From positions 5,166,625-5,230,624 of the forward strand of contig NZ_CP033043.1 in NCBI RefSeq assembly GCF_003667825.1: a stretch of 64,000 nucleotides of DNA, written 5' to 3'. Below the pieces are notes generated by a model, which worked only from the letters and a program-made list of their open reading frames with translations, made no database searches and was not told the DNA's origin. A program made the position numbers and the translations under genes. Each line of letters starts with the position of its first letter. The stretch's first letter is position 1. Positions 43,897-52,307 of this stretch are shown one piece after another. Source of the stretch: Metabacillus litoralis (GTDB lineage: Bacteria > Bacillota > Bacilli > Bacillales > Bacillaceae).

Positions 43897-45807
43897 ATGA
43901 AGATCTTAGCTGTCACAGCATGCCCGGTCGGTATTGCTCATACATATATGGCTGCTGAAAATCTACAAAAAGCTGGCGAAGAATTAGGTGTTGATATAAA
44001 GGTTGAAACACAAGGATCAATTGGTGTTGAAAATGCCTTAACAGATCAAGATATTGCAGAAGCAGACGGAATTATTATTGCTGCTGATAAAGAGGTATCA
44101 AAGGATCGCTTTGTTGGTAAGAAAGTAATCGTTACAGGCGTACAAGATGGTATTCGTAAGCCAAAAGAACTGATTGAAAAAATTCAAAGTGGTGATGTGC
44201 CATTATACAGACCAGACTTGAAATCAGTAGATGAAGTTAAGCAAAAAAGTAAACAAAAAGAAAATCCAATCTATAAGCATTTAATGAACGGTGTATCGTA
44301 CATGGTGCCATTCATCGTTGTAGGGGGATTATTAATTGCATTGGCTTTAACTCTTGGTGGTGAACAAACTCCAGGTGGAATTGTGATTCCTGAAGATTCC
44401 ATTTGGAAGCAAATTGAAACACTTGGTGCAACATCATTTATGTTCATGATCCCAATATTAGCTGGTTTTATCGCTGTCAGTATAGCTGACCGCCCAGGTT
44501 TAGTACCAGGTATGATTGGTGGGTATATTGCAGCGAATGGAAGTTTTTATGGAAGTGAAGCTGGTGCTGGTTTTATTGGAGGCATCATCGCAGGTTTCTT
44601 AGCAGGTTATATTGCACTCGCTATTAAGAAAATCAAGGTTCCGAAAGCGGTACAGCCAGTTATGCCGATTATATTTATCCCGATTATTTCATCTGTTATC
44701 GTTGGACTTTTATTTATTTTCGTAATCGGTGCCCCAGTGGCGCAAATCTTTGAAGGCTTAACATCAATGCTTGCTGGTATGCAAGGAGCTAGCTCTATTT
44801 TATTAGCTGTTATCCTTGGTGCGATGATTGCAGTTGATATGGGTGGACCTTTTAACAAAGTAGCATTCTTATTCGGCTCTGCCATGATTGCTGAAGGAAA
44901 CTATGAAATTATGGGACCAATTGCAGTAGCGATTTGTATTCCACCAATCGGTATGGGTCTTGCAACATTAATCAATAAGAAAAAATATCTTCCTAATGAA
45001 AGGGAAGCTGGTAAAGCATCATTTACAATGGGTCTTTTTGGAATTACAGAAGGTGCAATTCCGTTTGCAGCGCAAGATCCACTTCGTGTTATTCCTAGTA
45101 TTGTTGCAGGTTCAGTTGTTGGATCTGTTATCGCAATGATTGGGAATGTAGGTGATAAAGTAGCACACGGTGGTCCTATCGTTGCGGTTTTAGGAGCAGT
45201 GGATCATGTTGTGATGTTCTTTATCGCAGCCATTGTAGGTGTTCTTGTTACGGCATTTATGGTTAACTTTTTGAAAAAAGATGTCGAAAGTGCAACTAGT
45301 AGCAACGGAAAAGTAGAACGTGCTCCCGAAGAAGCTGAGGAACTAGAAATTAACAAACTAGTAGATATTACAAGTGCAGATTTGATTCATATCAATCTCG
45401 CTGGAACAACTCGTAATGATGTTATTGATGAATTAATTGAAACATTCGATTCACAAGGAATCTTAGATTCTAAGGAAGCTTTTAAACAGGCAATTCTAAA
45501 TCGTGAAGCTCAAAGCTCAACTGGTCTTGGCATGAATATTGCGATTCCACATGGTAAGTCAAAGGCGGTAAAACGACCTGCTGTTGCTTTTGGAATCAAG
45601 CGTGAGGGTGTTGATTGGAGCAGCCTTGACGGTACGGATGCGAAACTTATTTTTATGATAGCTGTACCTGAAGAAAATGCTGGAGATGCGCATCTAAAAA
45701 TTTTACAAATGCTTTCTCGTAAGTTAATGGATGAAGAGTTTAGAAATCAACTATTAAAAGTAGCTTCTAAGAACGAAGCAATGGCTGTATTAGAGGAAAT
45801 CAAATAA
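43897..45807 (+). CDS. manP: Mannose PTS transporter ManP, EIIBCA of the fructose family
   Basis: This 636-aa membrane permease phosphorylates mannose during uptake. The order is EIIB (residues 1-100, active Cys9 in VTACPVGIAHTYMAAE), EIIC (about 125-460, with HLMNGVSYMVPFIVVGGLLIALAL, GPFNKVAFLFGSAMI and FGITEGAIPFAAQDP) and EIIA (about 490-636, His552 in IAIPHGKS). EIIA passes phosphate from HPr to EIIB and on to the sugar, giving mannose 6-phosphate for ManA. It starts behind TAGGAGGAAAGG. Fructose-family PTS proteins can move several hexoses, but flanking manR and manA make mannose the likely substrate. Confidence 0.92.
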   Translation: MKILAVTACPVGIAHTYMAAENLQKAGEELGVDIKVETQGSIGVENALTDQDIAEADGIIIAADKEVSKDRFVGKKVIVTGVQDGIRKPKELIEKIQSGDVPLYRPDLKSVDEVKQKSKQKENPIYKHLMNGVSYMVPFIVVGGLLIALALTLGGEQTPGGIVIPEDSIWKQIETLGATSFMFMIPILAGFIAVSIADRPGLVPGMIGGYIAANGSFYGSEAGAGFIGGIIAGFLAGYIALAIKKIKVPKAVQPVMPIIFIPIISSVIVGLLFIFVIGAPVAQIFEGLTSMLAGMQGASSILLAVILGAMIAVDMGGPFNKVAFLFGSAMIAEGNYEIMGPIAVAICIPPIGMGLATLINKKKYLPNEREAGKASFTMGLFGITEGAIPFAAQDPLRVIPSIVAGSVVGSVIAMIGNVGDKVAHGGPIVAVLGAVDHVVMFFIAAIVGVLVTAFMVNFLKKDVESATSSNGKVERAPEEAEELEINKLVDITSADLIHINLAGTTRNDVIDELIETFDSQGILDSKEAFKQAILNREAQSSTGLGMNIAIPHGKSKAVKRPAVAFGIKREGVDWSSLDGTDAKLIFMIAVPEENAGDAHLKILQMLSRKLMDEEFRNQLLKVASKNEAMAVLEEIK

Positions 45808-45834
45808 AGTAGAATACCATATTGGAGGTAGTGT

Positions 45835-46791
45835 ATGTATAAAGAGCCAATATTTTTAGAGCCTGTTTTTCAAGAAAGAATTTGGGGTGGCCAAAAGCTG
45901 CAAACTGAATTTGGGTATAGAATTCCCAATGAAAAAACTGGGGAAGCTTGGGTAATCTCTGCACATCCAAATGGTCCAAGTGTTATCAAGAATGGACCTT
46001 TAGCAGGAAAAACATTAGAGGAAGCTTGGAAAGAACACGGAGAGCTATTTAATAAAAATGCATCTAATAATGAAGAATATCCTTTGCTTGTTAAAATTTT
46101 AGATGCGAATGCAGATTTATCTGTTCAAGTTCATCCAGATGATCATTATGCACGAGAAGTAGAAGGTGTTCCTTATGGAAAAACAGAGTGCTGGTATGTT
46201 CTCAGTGCAGAGGAAGGTGCCGAGCTTGTTTTAGGACACCATGCAAAAACTAAAGATGAACTTGAGAAAATGCTTCAAAATCAAGAATGGGAATCATTTT
46301 TACGTCGTAAAAAAGTAAAAGCGGGTGACTTTGTTTATGTTCCAAGTGGCACCATTCATGCAATCGGTAAAGGAATTGTCATTTTAGAAACACAGCAAAG
46401 CTCCGATATTACTTATCGTGTCTATGATTATGACCGTAAGGATGCTAATGGTCAAAAGCGTGACCTACATTTAGATCGTTCAATAGATGTAACAACTGTG
46501 CCACACCAGGATGTAGAAACCGAACAAAGTGAGAGAATAGTAGGTGGTCTTACTGAGAAAAAATTAGTTGAAGCTGAATATTTCACTGTCTATCATTGGC
46601 AGTTAAGTGGTGATGCTTCATTGACACTCCAGCATGATTTCTTACAGGTTAGTGTAACGGCAGGAAAAGGCACAATTACAGTAGATGATCATGTTTTCCT
46701 AATTGAAAAAGGAACACATTTTGTTCTTCCACATGGAGTTGGTGAATACCAGCTGTCGGGTGAAGCGGAGTTTGTTGTATCACATGTTTAA
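45835..46791 (+). CDS. manA: Mannose-6-phosphate isomerase ManA
   Basis: This cytoplasmic zinc enzyme of 318 aa interconverts mannose 6-phosphate and fructose 6-phosphate. Cupin-fold, type I PMI features are EPVFQERIWGGQKL at the start, the zinc ligands in VQVHPDDHYA and TECWYVL (His, His and Glu), and YVPSGTIHAIGKGIVILETQQSSDITYRVYDYDR with a further His. It lies 27 bases after manP with TTGGAGGTAG, so it is in the same operon and completes the path from external mannose to glycolysis. Length is normal. A terminator follows within ten bases of the stop. Confidence 0.95.
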   Translation: MYKEPIFLEPVFQERIWGGQKLQTEFGYRIPNEKTGEAWVISAHPNGPSVIKNGPLAGKTLEEAWKEHGELFNKNASNNEEYPLLVKILDANADLSVQVHPDDHYAREVEGVPYGKTECWYVLSAEEGAELVLGHHAKTKDELEKMLQNQEWESFLRRKKVKAGDFVYVPSGTIHAIGKGIVILETQQSSDITYRVYDYDRKDANGQKRDLHLDRSIDVTTVPHQDVETEQSERIVGGLTEKKLVEAEYFTVYHWQLSGDASLTLQHDFLQVSVTAGKGTITVDDHVFLIEKGTHFVLPHGVGEYQLSGEAEFVVSHV

Positions 46792-46795
46792 TATG

Positions 46796-46830
46796 AGAAA
46801 AGCCAAATCATTTTGATTTGGCTTTTCTTA
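46796..46830 (+). terminator. Terminator of manP-manA
   Basis: GAAAAGCCAAATCA and TGATTTGGCTTTTC form a 14-bp perfect stem with a very short TT loop, ending in TTATT. It lies just before array C. Confidence 0.85.
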
Positions 46831-46869
46831 TTAAAAGACACCGCGGTTTCAACTATCTTCCTTGGAGAT

Positions 46870-47260
46870 GGTCTTCACTGGCGGAATGAAGACCACAGTT
46901 GCAGTAAATTTAGTCGGAAATGGTCTTCATGGGAGTAATGAAGACCAACGTGGGAGAAATTTTGCTCGGAAATGGTCATCATGAGAGTAATGAAGACCAA
47001 CGTGGCAGAAATTTTGCTTGGAAATGGTCATCATGAGAGTAATGAAGACCAACGTGGCAATAATTTTGCTTGGAAATGGTCATCATAGGAGTAATGAAGA
47101 CCATCACAGCAGAAATTTTGCTTGGAAATGGTCATCATGAGATTAATGAAGACCATTACGGCAGAAATTTTGCTTGAAAATGGTCATCATGAGATTAATG
47201 AAGACCAACGTGTCAGAAATTTAGTCGGAGATGGTCATGGAAGTGGCCTTCATGACCTGC
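46870..47260. repeat. 52-bp tandem palindrome array C (8 units, second sequence family)
   Basis: Units begin GGTCTTCA or GGTCATCAT at 46870, 46922, 46974, 47026, 47078, 47130, 47182 and 47233, again 52 bp apart with one single-base slip at the end. The palindrome is TGGTCTTCAT-N7-ATGAAGACCA, intact in unit 2; later units carry a fixed mismatch in the left arm (GGTCATCAT). The spacer reads like ACGTGGCAGAAATTTTGCTTGG. The palindrome is unrelated in sequence to arrays A, B and D, yet the pitch is the same. Confidence 0.9.
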
Positions 47261-47287
47261 AATAAATTTGTTAACCCAATAATATGT

Positions 47288-47324
47288 AAAGGATCTATTT
47301 CCATTTAGAAATAGATCCTTTTTC
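47288..47324. terminator. Bidirectional terminator between array C and the SDR gene
   Basis: AAAGGATCTATTT and AAATAGATCCTTT form a 13-bp stem with T run on plus; the A-rich left side gives T residues on minus. Suited to end the convergent SDR transcript. Confidence 0.8.
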
Positions 47325-47340
47325 GTTTAACTTCCTATTT

Positions 47341-48057
47341 TTAAGGATTTGTTGACCATAATCCAGCGCCCTTAAGAACGACTCTTGGATTAAGCTTTAA
47401 TCCAGCTACCAGTAGTTCTGCCAGATCTTCAGGCTGCATTACATTCTCTGGATTTCCACTTATTAAATTTGTTTCTACTGCTAAGTCTGTTGCAACAGTA
47501 CTTGGTGTTAAAGCTGTTACACGAATGTTTTTCTTTCTAACTTCAAGCATGAGTGATTCTGTTAACCCCAACACAGCAAATTTAGATGCACTGTATGCAC
47601 TTGTTACAGGAGCTCCTTTTTGGCCAGCTGTTGAAGAAATATTAACAATATCTCCGGAGTTTTTCTCAAGCATATCAGGTAACACAGCTCTTGTTACATT
47701 ATAAACACCCATTAAATTAACTCGAATAATGTTTTCCCACTCTTCAGGAGATAAGTCAAGGAAGCCACCAAATTTAGCAATACCAGCATTATTAACGAGT
47801 ATATCAATAGAACCTAGTTCCGATTTGATATGCTCTACAGCATGAGTAACTGCTTCAAGGTCAGATACATCAGCTGTTGCAGCAGAAATTGTAATATCGT
47901 ATTGTTCTAATTCAGAAGTTAGTTTTTCAAGATTTGACATGGTTAATCCGATTAAACCAAGGTTAACTCCTTCTTTTGCTAAAGCAATGGCAGTTGCTCG
48001 TCCAATTCCTCTACCTGCTCCTGTAATTACAGCATTTTTTCCTTTTAATGAAGTCAT
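47341..48057 (-). CDS. Short-chain dehydrogenase/reductase (FabG-like)
   Basis: This 238-aa classical SDR, a cytoplasmic NAD(P)(H)-dependent oxidoreductase, has the cofactor motif TGAGRGIG (residues 12-19), [10 protein letters not shown] (about 90), the catalytic Ser in [10 protein letters not shown], and the Tyr/Lys pair in YSASKFA. Length and sequence resemble 3-oxoacyl-ACP-reductase-annotated proteins of the YoxD type rather than the FabG of fatty-acid synthesis, which lies in a different gene context. The substrate cannot be set. The gene is downstream of hxlA-hxlB on the same strand but separated by 77 bases and a hairpin, so co-transcription is possible but not shown. Confidence 0.88.
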   Translation of the reverse strand: MTSLKGKNAVITGAGRGIGRATAIALAKEGVNLGLIGLTMSNLEKLTSELEQYDITISAATADVSDLEAVTHAVEHIKSELGSIDILVNNAGIAKFGGFLDLSPEEWENIIRVNLMGVYNVTRAVLPDMLEKNSGDIVNISSTAGQKGAPVTSAYSASKFAVLGLTESLMLEVRKKNIRVTALTPSTVATDLAVETNLISGNPENVMQPEDLAELLVAGLKLNPRVVLKGAGLWSTNP

Positions 48058-48095
48058 ATCATCATTCCTTATACAAATTTTTATGTAGTCATACT

Positions 48096-48125
48096 GAAGA
48101 CCGCAAGTAAAAGATTGCGGTCTTC
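48096..48125 (-). repeat. Hairpin between hxlB and the SDR gene
   Basis: GAAGACCGCAA (48096-48106) and TTGCGGTCTTC (48115-48125) form an 11-bp perfect stem ten bases after the hxlB stop. No T run follows on the minus strand; it may be a weak terminator or mRNA-end structure. Confidence 0.65.
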
Positions 48126-48134
48126 ACATACCTA

Positions 48135-48692
48135 TTATTCAAGATTGGCATGTTTGCCATACATCTTATTTGTATCATACCCCTTTTTCTCCATGAACCT
48201 CAAGATAATAGCATCATAGAAAAGTAACAAAGTTTGTTCAAAAAGGGATCCCATAGGTTGAATCGTTTGATAATCGCCTTCAGATTGGTCTTTCGGCGAT
48301 CCAGGCATTTTTATTGTAAAATTAGCTAATTGTCCAATTGTAGATTCTGGGAATATCGTAACAGCAGCAATTTTACCGCCTATGTTGTGGGCCTTTTCAG
48401 CCATCGAAACTAAGCTTTTCGTTTCTCCTGAGCCAGACCCGATGATTAAAATATCATCTTTTTCAAAATTAGGTGTGGTGGTTTCACCGAGAACATATGC
48501 ATCAATTCCCATATGCATCATCCGCATAGCAAAGGATTTTCCCATGAATCCTGACCTACCAGCACCTGCGACAAAAACCTTCTTGGCTTCTAAAATCCCA
48601 TTAACCAATTTTTCAGCATCTTCATCTAAAATAAGGCTTGAAGATTGCTGAAGTTCATTTAGAATTTTAGTTAGATATTGAGTCGTTTGCAT
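48135..48692 (-). CDS. hxlB: 6-phospho-3-hexuloisomerase HxlB
   Basis: This 185-aa SIS-domain isomerase converts hexulose 6-phosphate to fructose 6-phosphate in the ribulose monophosphate pathway. Visible features are KVFVAGAGRSGFMGKSFAMRMMHMG near residue 33 and ILIIGSGSGETKSLVSMAEKAH near 80, the sugar-phosphate loops, and DQSEGDYQTIQPMGSLFEQ with conserved acidic residues toward the end. It starts seven bases after hxlA ends, so the two are one operon. In Bacillus this pair detoxifies formaldehyde and is switched on by HxlR, whose gene is divergent here. Confidence 0.94.
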   Translation of the reverse strand: MQTTQYLTKILNELQQSSSLILDEDAEKLVNGILEAKKVFVAGAGRSGFMGKSFAMRMMHMGIDAYVLGETTTPNFEKDDILIIGSGSGETKSLVSMAEKAHNIGGKIAAVTIFPESTIGQLANFTIKMPGSPKDQSEGDYQTIQPMGSLFEQTLLLFYDAIILRFMEKKGYDTNKMYGKHANLE

Positions 48693-48699
48693 TCCTGCG

Positions 48700-49344
48700 T
48701 TACCCTACTGATACATTTTCTTTAATCATTTGTTGCATTTTTGCCGCTGCAGCCTTTTTATCTTCTTGACCAGTAATTCCGCCACCAACAATAACAAGAT
48801 CTGGTTGTACGTTAATTACTTCAGCAAGAGTATCTAATTTAATTCCGCCTGCGATAGCAGTTTTTGCGTTCTTTACAACACTTTTAATTGTTTGAAGATC
48901 TTCAAATGAATTTTTACCAACTGCTTGAAGGTCATAACCTGTGTGTACACAAATATAGTCAACACCTAAAGCGTCTACTTCCTTTGCACGGCCAGCAAGA
49001 TCTTTTACAGCAATCATGTCAACAAGAATCTTTTTCCCTTGCTTTTTCGCTTCTTCAACCGCACCTTTAATTGACATATCTTCAGCTGCGCCAAGAATTG
49101 TTACAATATCTGCTCCTGCTTCAGAAGCTTTCATCACTTCATAACCAGCTGCATCCATAATTTTAAGGTCAGCTAGAACCTTTAAGTTAGGGTATGCTGC
49201 TTTAACTTCCTTCACAGCACGAAGGCCCTCATTGATCACAACTGGTGTTCCAATTTCAACGATATCAATATGATCCTCAACTTCTTTTATCAATTCAATT
49301 GCTTCTGGGATATTGACTAAATCAAGTGCTAATTGTAATTCCAT
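48700..49344 (-). CDS. hxlA: 3-hexulose-6-phosphate synthase HxlA
   Basis: This 214-aa TIM-barrel aldolase fixes formaldehyde onto ribulose 5-phosphate. It belongs to the orotidine-5'-phosphate decarboxylase superfamily; the metal and catalytic strands are visible as MELQLALDLV, VDIVEIGTPVVINEG-type sequence, LADLKIMDAAGYEVMKASEAGADIVTILG (D-x-K-x-x-D motif) and IAGGIKLDTL. I prefer ATG 49344, with GAGGAG eight bases upstream, over a GTG at 49353 that overlaps that site. With hxlB it forms the formaldehyde-assimilation module, divergent from hxlR. Confidence 0.94.
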   Translation of the reverse strand: MELQLALDLVNIPEAIELIKEVEDHIDIVEIGTPVVINEGLRAVKEVKAAYPNLKVLADLKIMDAAGYEVMKASEAGADIVTILGAAEDMSIKGAVEEAKKQGKKILVDMIAVKDLAGRAKEVDALGVDYICVHTGYDLQAVGKNSFEDLQTIKSVVKNAKTAIAGGIKLDTLAEVINVQPDLVIVGGGITGQEDKKAAAAKMQQMIKENVSVG

Positions 49345-49489
49345 ATTTGTCACTCCTCATTTGAATTATAACGAACCGCACTAATGATTCTAAAGAAGAT
49401 AATGTAGTCCTATCCAAGTTTTCATCAATAGCGGTACTCTATTAGTCTAATAGGTATTAATTTTTTTATGAAGTACGCACTTTTTTCTT

Positions 49490-49515
49490 ACATAGTGACA
49501 AAAAGTATACTATGT
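49490..49515. promoter_or_regulatory. Candidate HxlR operator
   Basis: ACATAGT (49490-49496) and ACTATGT (49509-49515) form a 7-bp perfect inverted repeat in the hxlA-hxlR intergenic region, 32 bases before hxlR. HxlR of Bacillus subtilis binds upstream of hxlA to activate it; whether this repeat is its site is inferred from position. Confidence 0.4.
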
Positions 49516-49546
49516 GCTATTCTATGTAAAAATTGGAGGTGGTTAA

Positions 49547-49909
49547 GTGTCACGTATGAATGATAAGACGTTTAACTGTGAAAAAGAATTAACCCTCTCG
49601 GTTATCGGTGGTAAATGGAAAATGCTTATTTTATGGCATTTAGGCAAAGAGGGTACAAAGCGTTTTGGTGAGCTAAAAGCACTTATGCCGGGCATTACTC
49701 AAAGAATGCTTGTTAATCAATTACGCGAGTTAGAAGAAGACCTTATTGTAGAGAGAAAAGTGTATCCTGTTGTGCCTCCGAAGGTTGAATATTCATTGAC
49801 GAAACAAGGAGAAACACTAATGCCGATCCTCGATTCTATGTACGAATGGGGAAAGAACTATATGAATAATGTTATTGATCCTGAAGATAAAAATGTATCG
49901 GTAAAATAA
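49547..49909 (+). CDS. hxlR: HxlR-family regulator
   Basis: This 120-aa winged-helix regulator matches the HxlR/MarR-like family: an N-terminal Cys in [24 protein letters not shown], a helix-turn-helix in [27 protein letters not shown], and a wing with [13 protein letters not shown]. In Bacillus HxlR senses formaldehyde through this conserved Cys and activates hxlAB. Here Cys11 is present and the gene is divergent from hxlA, so the same role is likely. Start GTG 49547 follows GGAGGTGG. A terminator follows its stop. Confidence 0.92.
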   Translation: MSRMNDKTFNCEKELTLSVIGGKWKMLILWHLGKEGTKRFGELKALMPGITQRMLVNQLRELEEDLIVERKVYPVVPPKVEYSLTKQGETLMPILDSMYEWGKNYMNNVIDPEDKNVSVK

Positions 49910-49915
49910 TAATAT

Positions 49916-49953
49916 AAACCCCAAGTGATAGGAGACTACTACTCGGGGTTTTT
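49916..49953 (+). terminator. Terminator after hxlR
   Basis: AAACCCCAAGT and ACTCGGGGTTT pair around a loop, followed by TTTT. It directly follows the hxlR stop. Confidence 0.8.
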
Positions 49954-50060
49954 ACGTGAGAAAAGAAATTCAGCTTTTAGGAAGGAATCTAGGTCGGCTT
50001 TGTTTAAATTAAAGGAGGATAAATGCACTTAGATCGAATAAAACAGTAAGGGAGGATAAT

Positions 50061-50963
50061 ATGACACACATCATTAACCGTTCACAACCAATTTACGCTT
50101 TTAGTAAAGAGCATTCTCCAATTTCGAATATCAATTCTGGAGAAACAGTGATCATTGAAACCTATGATTGCTTTGAAAACCAAATCACCTCAGCTGATTC
50201 TACATATGAAAGCCTAGACTGGAGTAAGGTCAATCCTGCAACAGGTCCTGTTTATGTGGAAGGGGCAGAAGTGGGAGATATTCTTGAAGTGACAATTGAT
50301 GATATAAAATTAGAAGATCAAGGTGTGATGGCCGTTAGTCCAGGAATGGGCGTTTTAGGTGAAAAGATCACTAATTTTGAAGCAAAACTTATTCCAATTG
50401 AAAACGGAAAAGCTATCTTTAATGAAAACATTCACATTCCATTAAATCCAATGATTGGTGTAATTGGAGTCGCTCCACAAGGTGAACCAATCTCTTGCGG
50501 CACACCAGGCTCTCACGGTGGAAATATGGATAATAAAATGATTACAAAAGGAACAACGCTATATTTTCCAGTGTTTCAACAAGGTGCGCTCTTTGCATTA
50601 GGGGATCTTCATGCTGCAATGGGGGATGGAGAGATTTGTGTAACTGGTATTGAGATAGCTGGACAGGTTACTGTCACTTTAAAGGTGATAAAAGGAAAAT
50701 CACTATACAATCCAGTTTTAGAAACAGATGAATTTATCGGTACAATTGTATCAGCAAAAACACTAGATGAAGCCGTTAAATTGTCCGTAGAAGATATGGT
50801 TGAATTACTTCAGGATAAACTAAACTTACCACTTAGTGAATTAACGATGCTATTAAGTGCTGTGGGACAAACTGAAATTTGTCAGGTTGTTGATCCACTA
50901 GTGACAACGAGATTCTTAGTTCCAAAATGGGTTCTGGAAAAGAACAAAGTCTCCTTATTCTAA
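50061..50963 (+). CDS. Acetamidase/formamidase family protein
   Basis: This 300-aa FmdA/AmdA-type metalloamidase is cytoplasmic, without a signal peptide. The family pattern includes ETVIIETYDCFENQI near residue 30, NPATGPVYVEGAEVGDILEVTI near 62, GTPGSHGGNMDNKMITKGTTLYFPVFQQGALFALGDLHAAMGDGE (conserved His/Gly/Asp-rich active-site region, about 150-195) and TRFLVPKW near the end. It hydrolyses short aliphatic amides such as formamide or acetamide to ammonia and acid. Start ATG 50061 has AGGGAGGATA. It lies next to the formaldehyde module; a link through one-carbon metabolism is possible but not shown. Confidence 0.9.
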   Translation: MTHIINRSQPIYAFSKEHSPISNINSGETVIIETYDCFENQITSADSTYESLDWSKVNPATGPVYVEGAEVGDILEVTIDDIKLEDQGVMAVSPGMGVLGEKITNFEAKLIPIENGKAIFNENIHIPLNPMIGVIGVAPQGEPISCGTPGSHGGNMDNKMITKGTTLYFPVFQQGALFALGDLHAAMGDGEICVTGIEIAGQVTVTLKVIKGKSLYNPVLETDEFIGTIVSAKTLDEAVKLSVEDMVELLQDKLNLPLSELTMLLSAVGQTEICQVVDPLVTTRFLVPKWVLEKNKVSLF

Positions 50964-51161
50964 TAAGGGGGGTGTTGTTCTTTTTTTGGTTTCAGGTACA
51001 ACCTGTGATTCCATTTATGAATTTATGAAAGATGTTATAAGTTGAAGATGTTTACTAAGGTGAGTGTGTTTTATTGGAAAAGTAGTTGCTTTTGTTAGTT
51101 TTAATTTTGGAACAAGAGCATTGGAAAACATGTTGTTCCCTGGAATGGAAATAGCTAATAC

Positions 51162-52135
51162 GTCTTAGTTCAGAATCGAGACAAGATGAGGAAGAGAATG
51201 GGGTTCTTGTCTCGATACCTGGAGAATCGGGACACACCCGAGGAAGCAAAGCGAGAATGAGTCCCGATACCCGTGGAATCGGGACACACCCGAGGAAGCA
51301 AAGCGAGAATGAGTCCCGATACTCGGAGAATCGGGACACACCCGAGGAAGCAAAGCGAGAATGAGTCCCAATACTCGGAGAATCGGGACACACCCGAGGA
51401 AGCAAAGCGAGAATGAGTCCCAATACCCGTAGAATCGGGACACACCCGAGGAAGCAAAGCGAGAATGAGTCCCGATACTCGGAGAATCGGGACACACCAG
51501 AGGAAGAAAAACGAGAATGAGTCCCGATACCCGTGGAATCGGGACACATCAGAGGAAGCAAAGCGAGAATGAGTCCCGATACCCGAGGAATCAGGACACA
51601 CCCGAGGAAGCAAAGCGAGAATGAGTCCCGATACCCGTGGAATCGGGACACACCAGAGGAAGCAAAGCGAGAATGAGTCCCGATACCCGTGGAATCGGGA
51701 CACACCCGAGGAAGCAAAGCGAGAATGAGTCCCGATACTCGTAGAATCGGGACACACCCGAGGAAGAAAAACGAGAATGAGTCCCGATACCCGAGGAATC
51801 AGGACACACCCGAGGAAGCAAAGCGAGAATGAGTCCCGATACCCGAGGAATCAGGACACACCCGAGGAAGCAAAGCGAGAATGAGTCCCGATACTCGGAG
51901 AATCGAGACACACCCGAGGAAGCAAAGCGAGAATGAGTCCCGATACCCGTGGAATCGGGACACACCCGAGGAAGCAAAGCGAGAATGAGTCCCGATACTC
52001 GGAGAATCGGGACACACCAGAGGAAGAAAAACGAGAATGAGTCCCGATACCCGTGGAATCGGGACACACCCGAGGAAGCAAAGCGAGAATGAGTCCCGAT
52101 ACCCGAGGGAAAGCGAAACCATGTCCCAATACAGC
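51162..52135. repeat. 52-bp tandem palindrome array B (about 18 units)
   Basis: Units begin GTCTCGATAC or GTCCCGATAC at 51209, 51261, 51313 and on to 52093, exactly 52 bp apart throughout (17 steps, no net indel). A degenerate unit lies before (51162) and a truncated one after (GTCCCAATAC at 52123). The palindrome is GTCCCGATAC-N6-AATCGGGAC and the spacer ACACCCGAGGAAGCAAAGCG plus AGAATGA. The last full unit lost about 23 bases between its central ACCCGAG and the spacer ACCCGAG, as expected from slippage. Units are far more alike than in array A. Minus-strand ORFs here, up to 220 codons, are artefacts. The 50964-51160 stretch before it shows no gene. Confidence 0.93.
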
Positions 52136-52307
52136 TACATAAAACACAGCAAAACACGCTCTTGTATAAACAACTCAAATATTCCTCTCAATAACTAAAC
52201 CACAACTAACCTCCACCTCTTAAACCAGAAAACTACCCTATAAAAAACATACTTCCTACCACGAAAGAGCACCCTAGATGTATCATTAAATATAGGAGGA
52301 GTTATGT

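Noticed and set aside
44607..44885. Minus-strand ORF inside manP
   Set aside because: Antisense shadow of the EIIC domain; no independent signals.
51055..52178. Several overlapping minus-strand ORFs of 98-220 codons with CPDSTGIGTHSRFASSGV-like repeats
   Set aside because: They are translations of the 52-bp array in different frames. A period not divisible by three with few stop codons leaves several frames open; there are no ribosome sites and the frames overlap each other.
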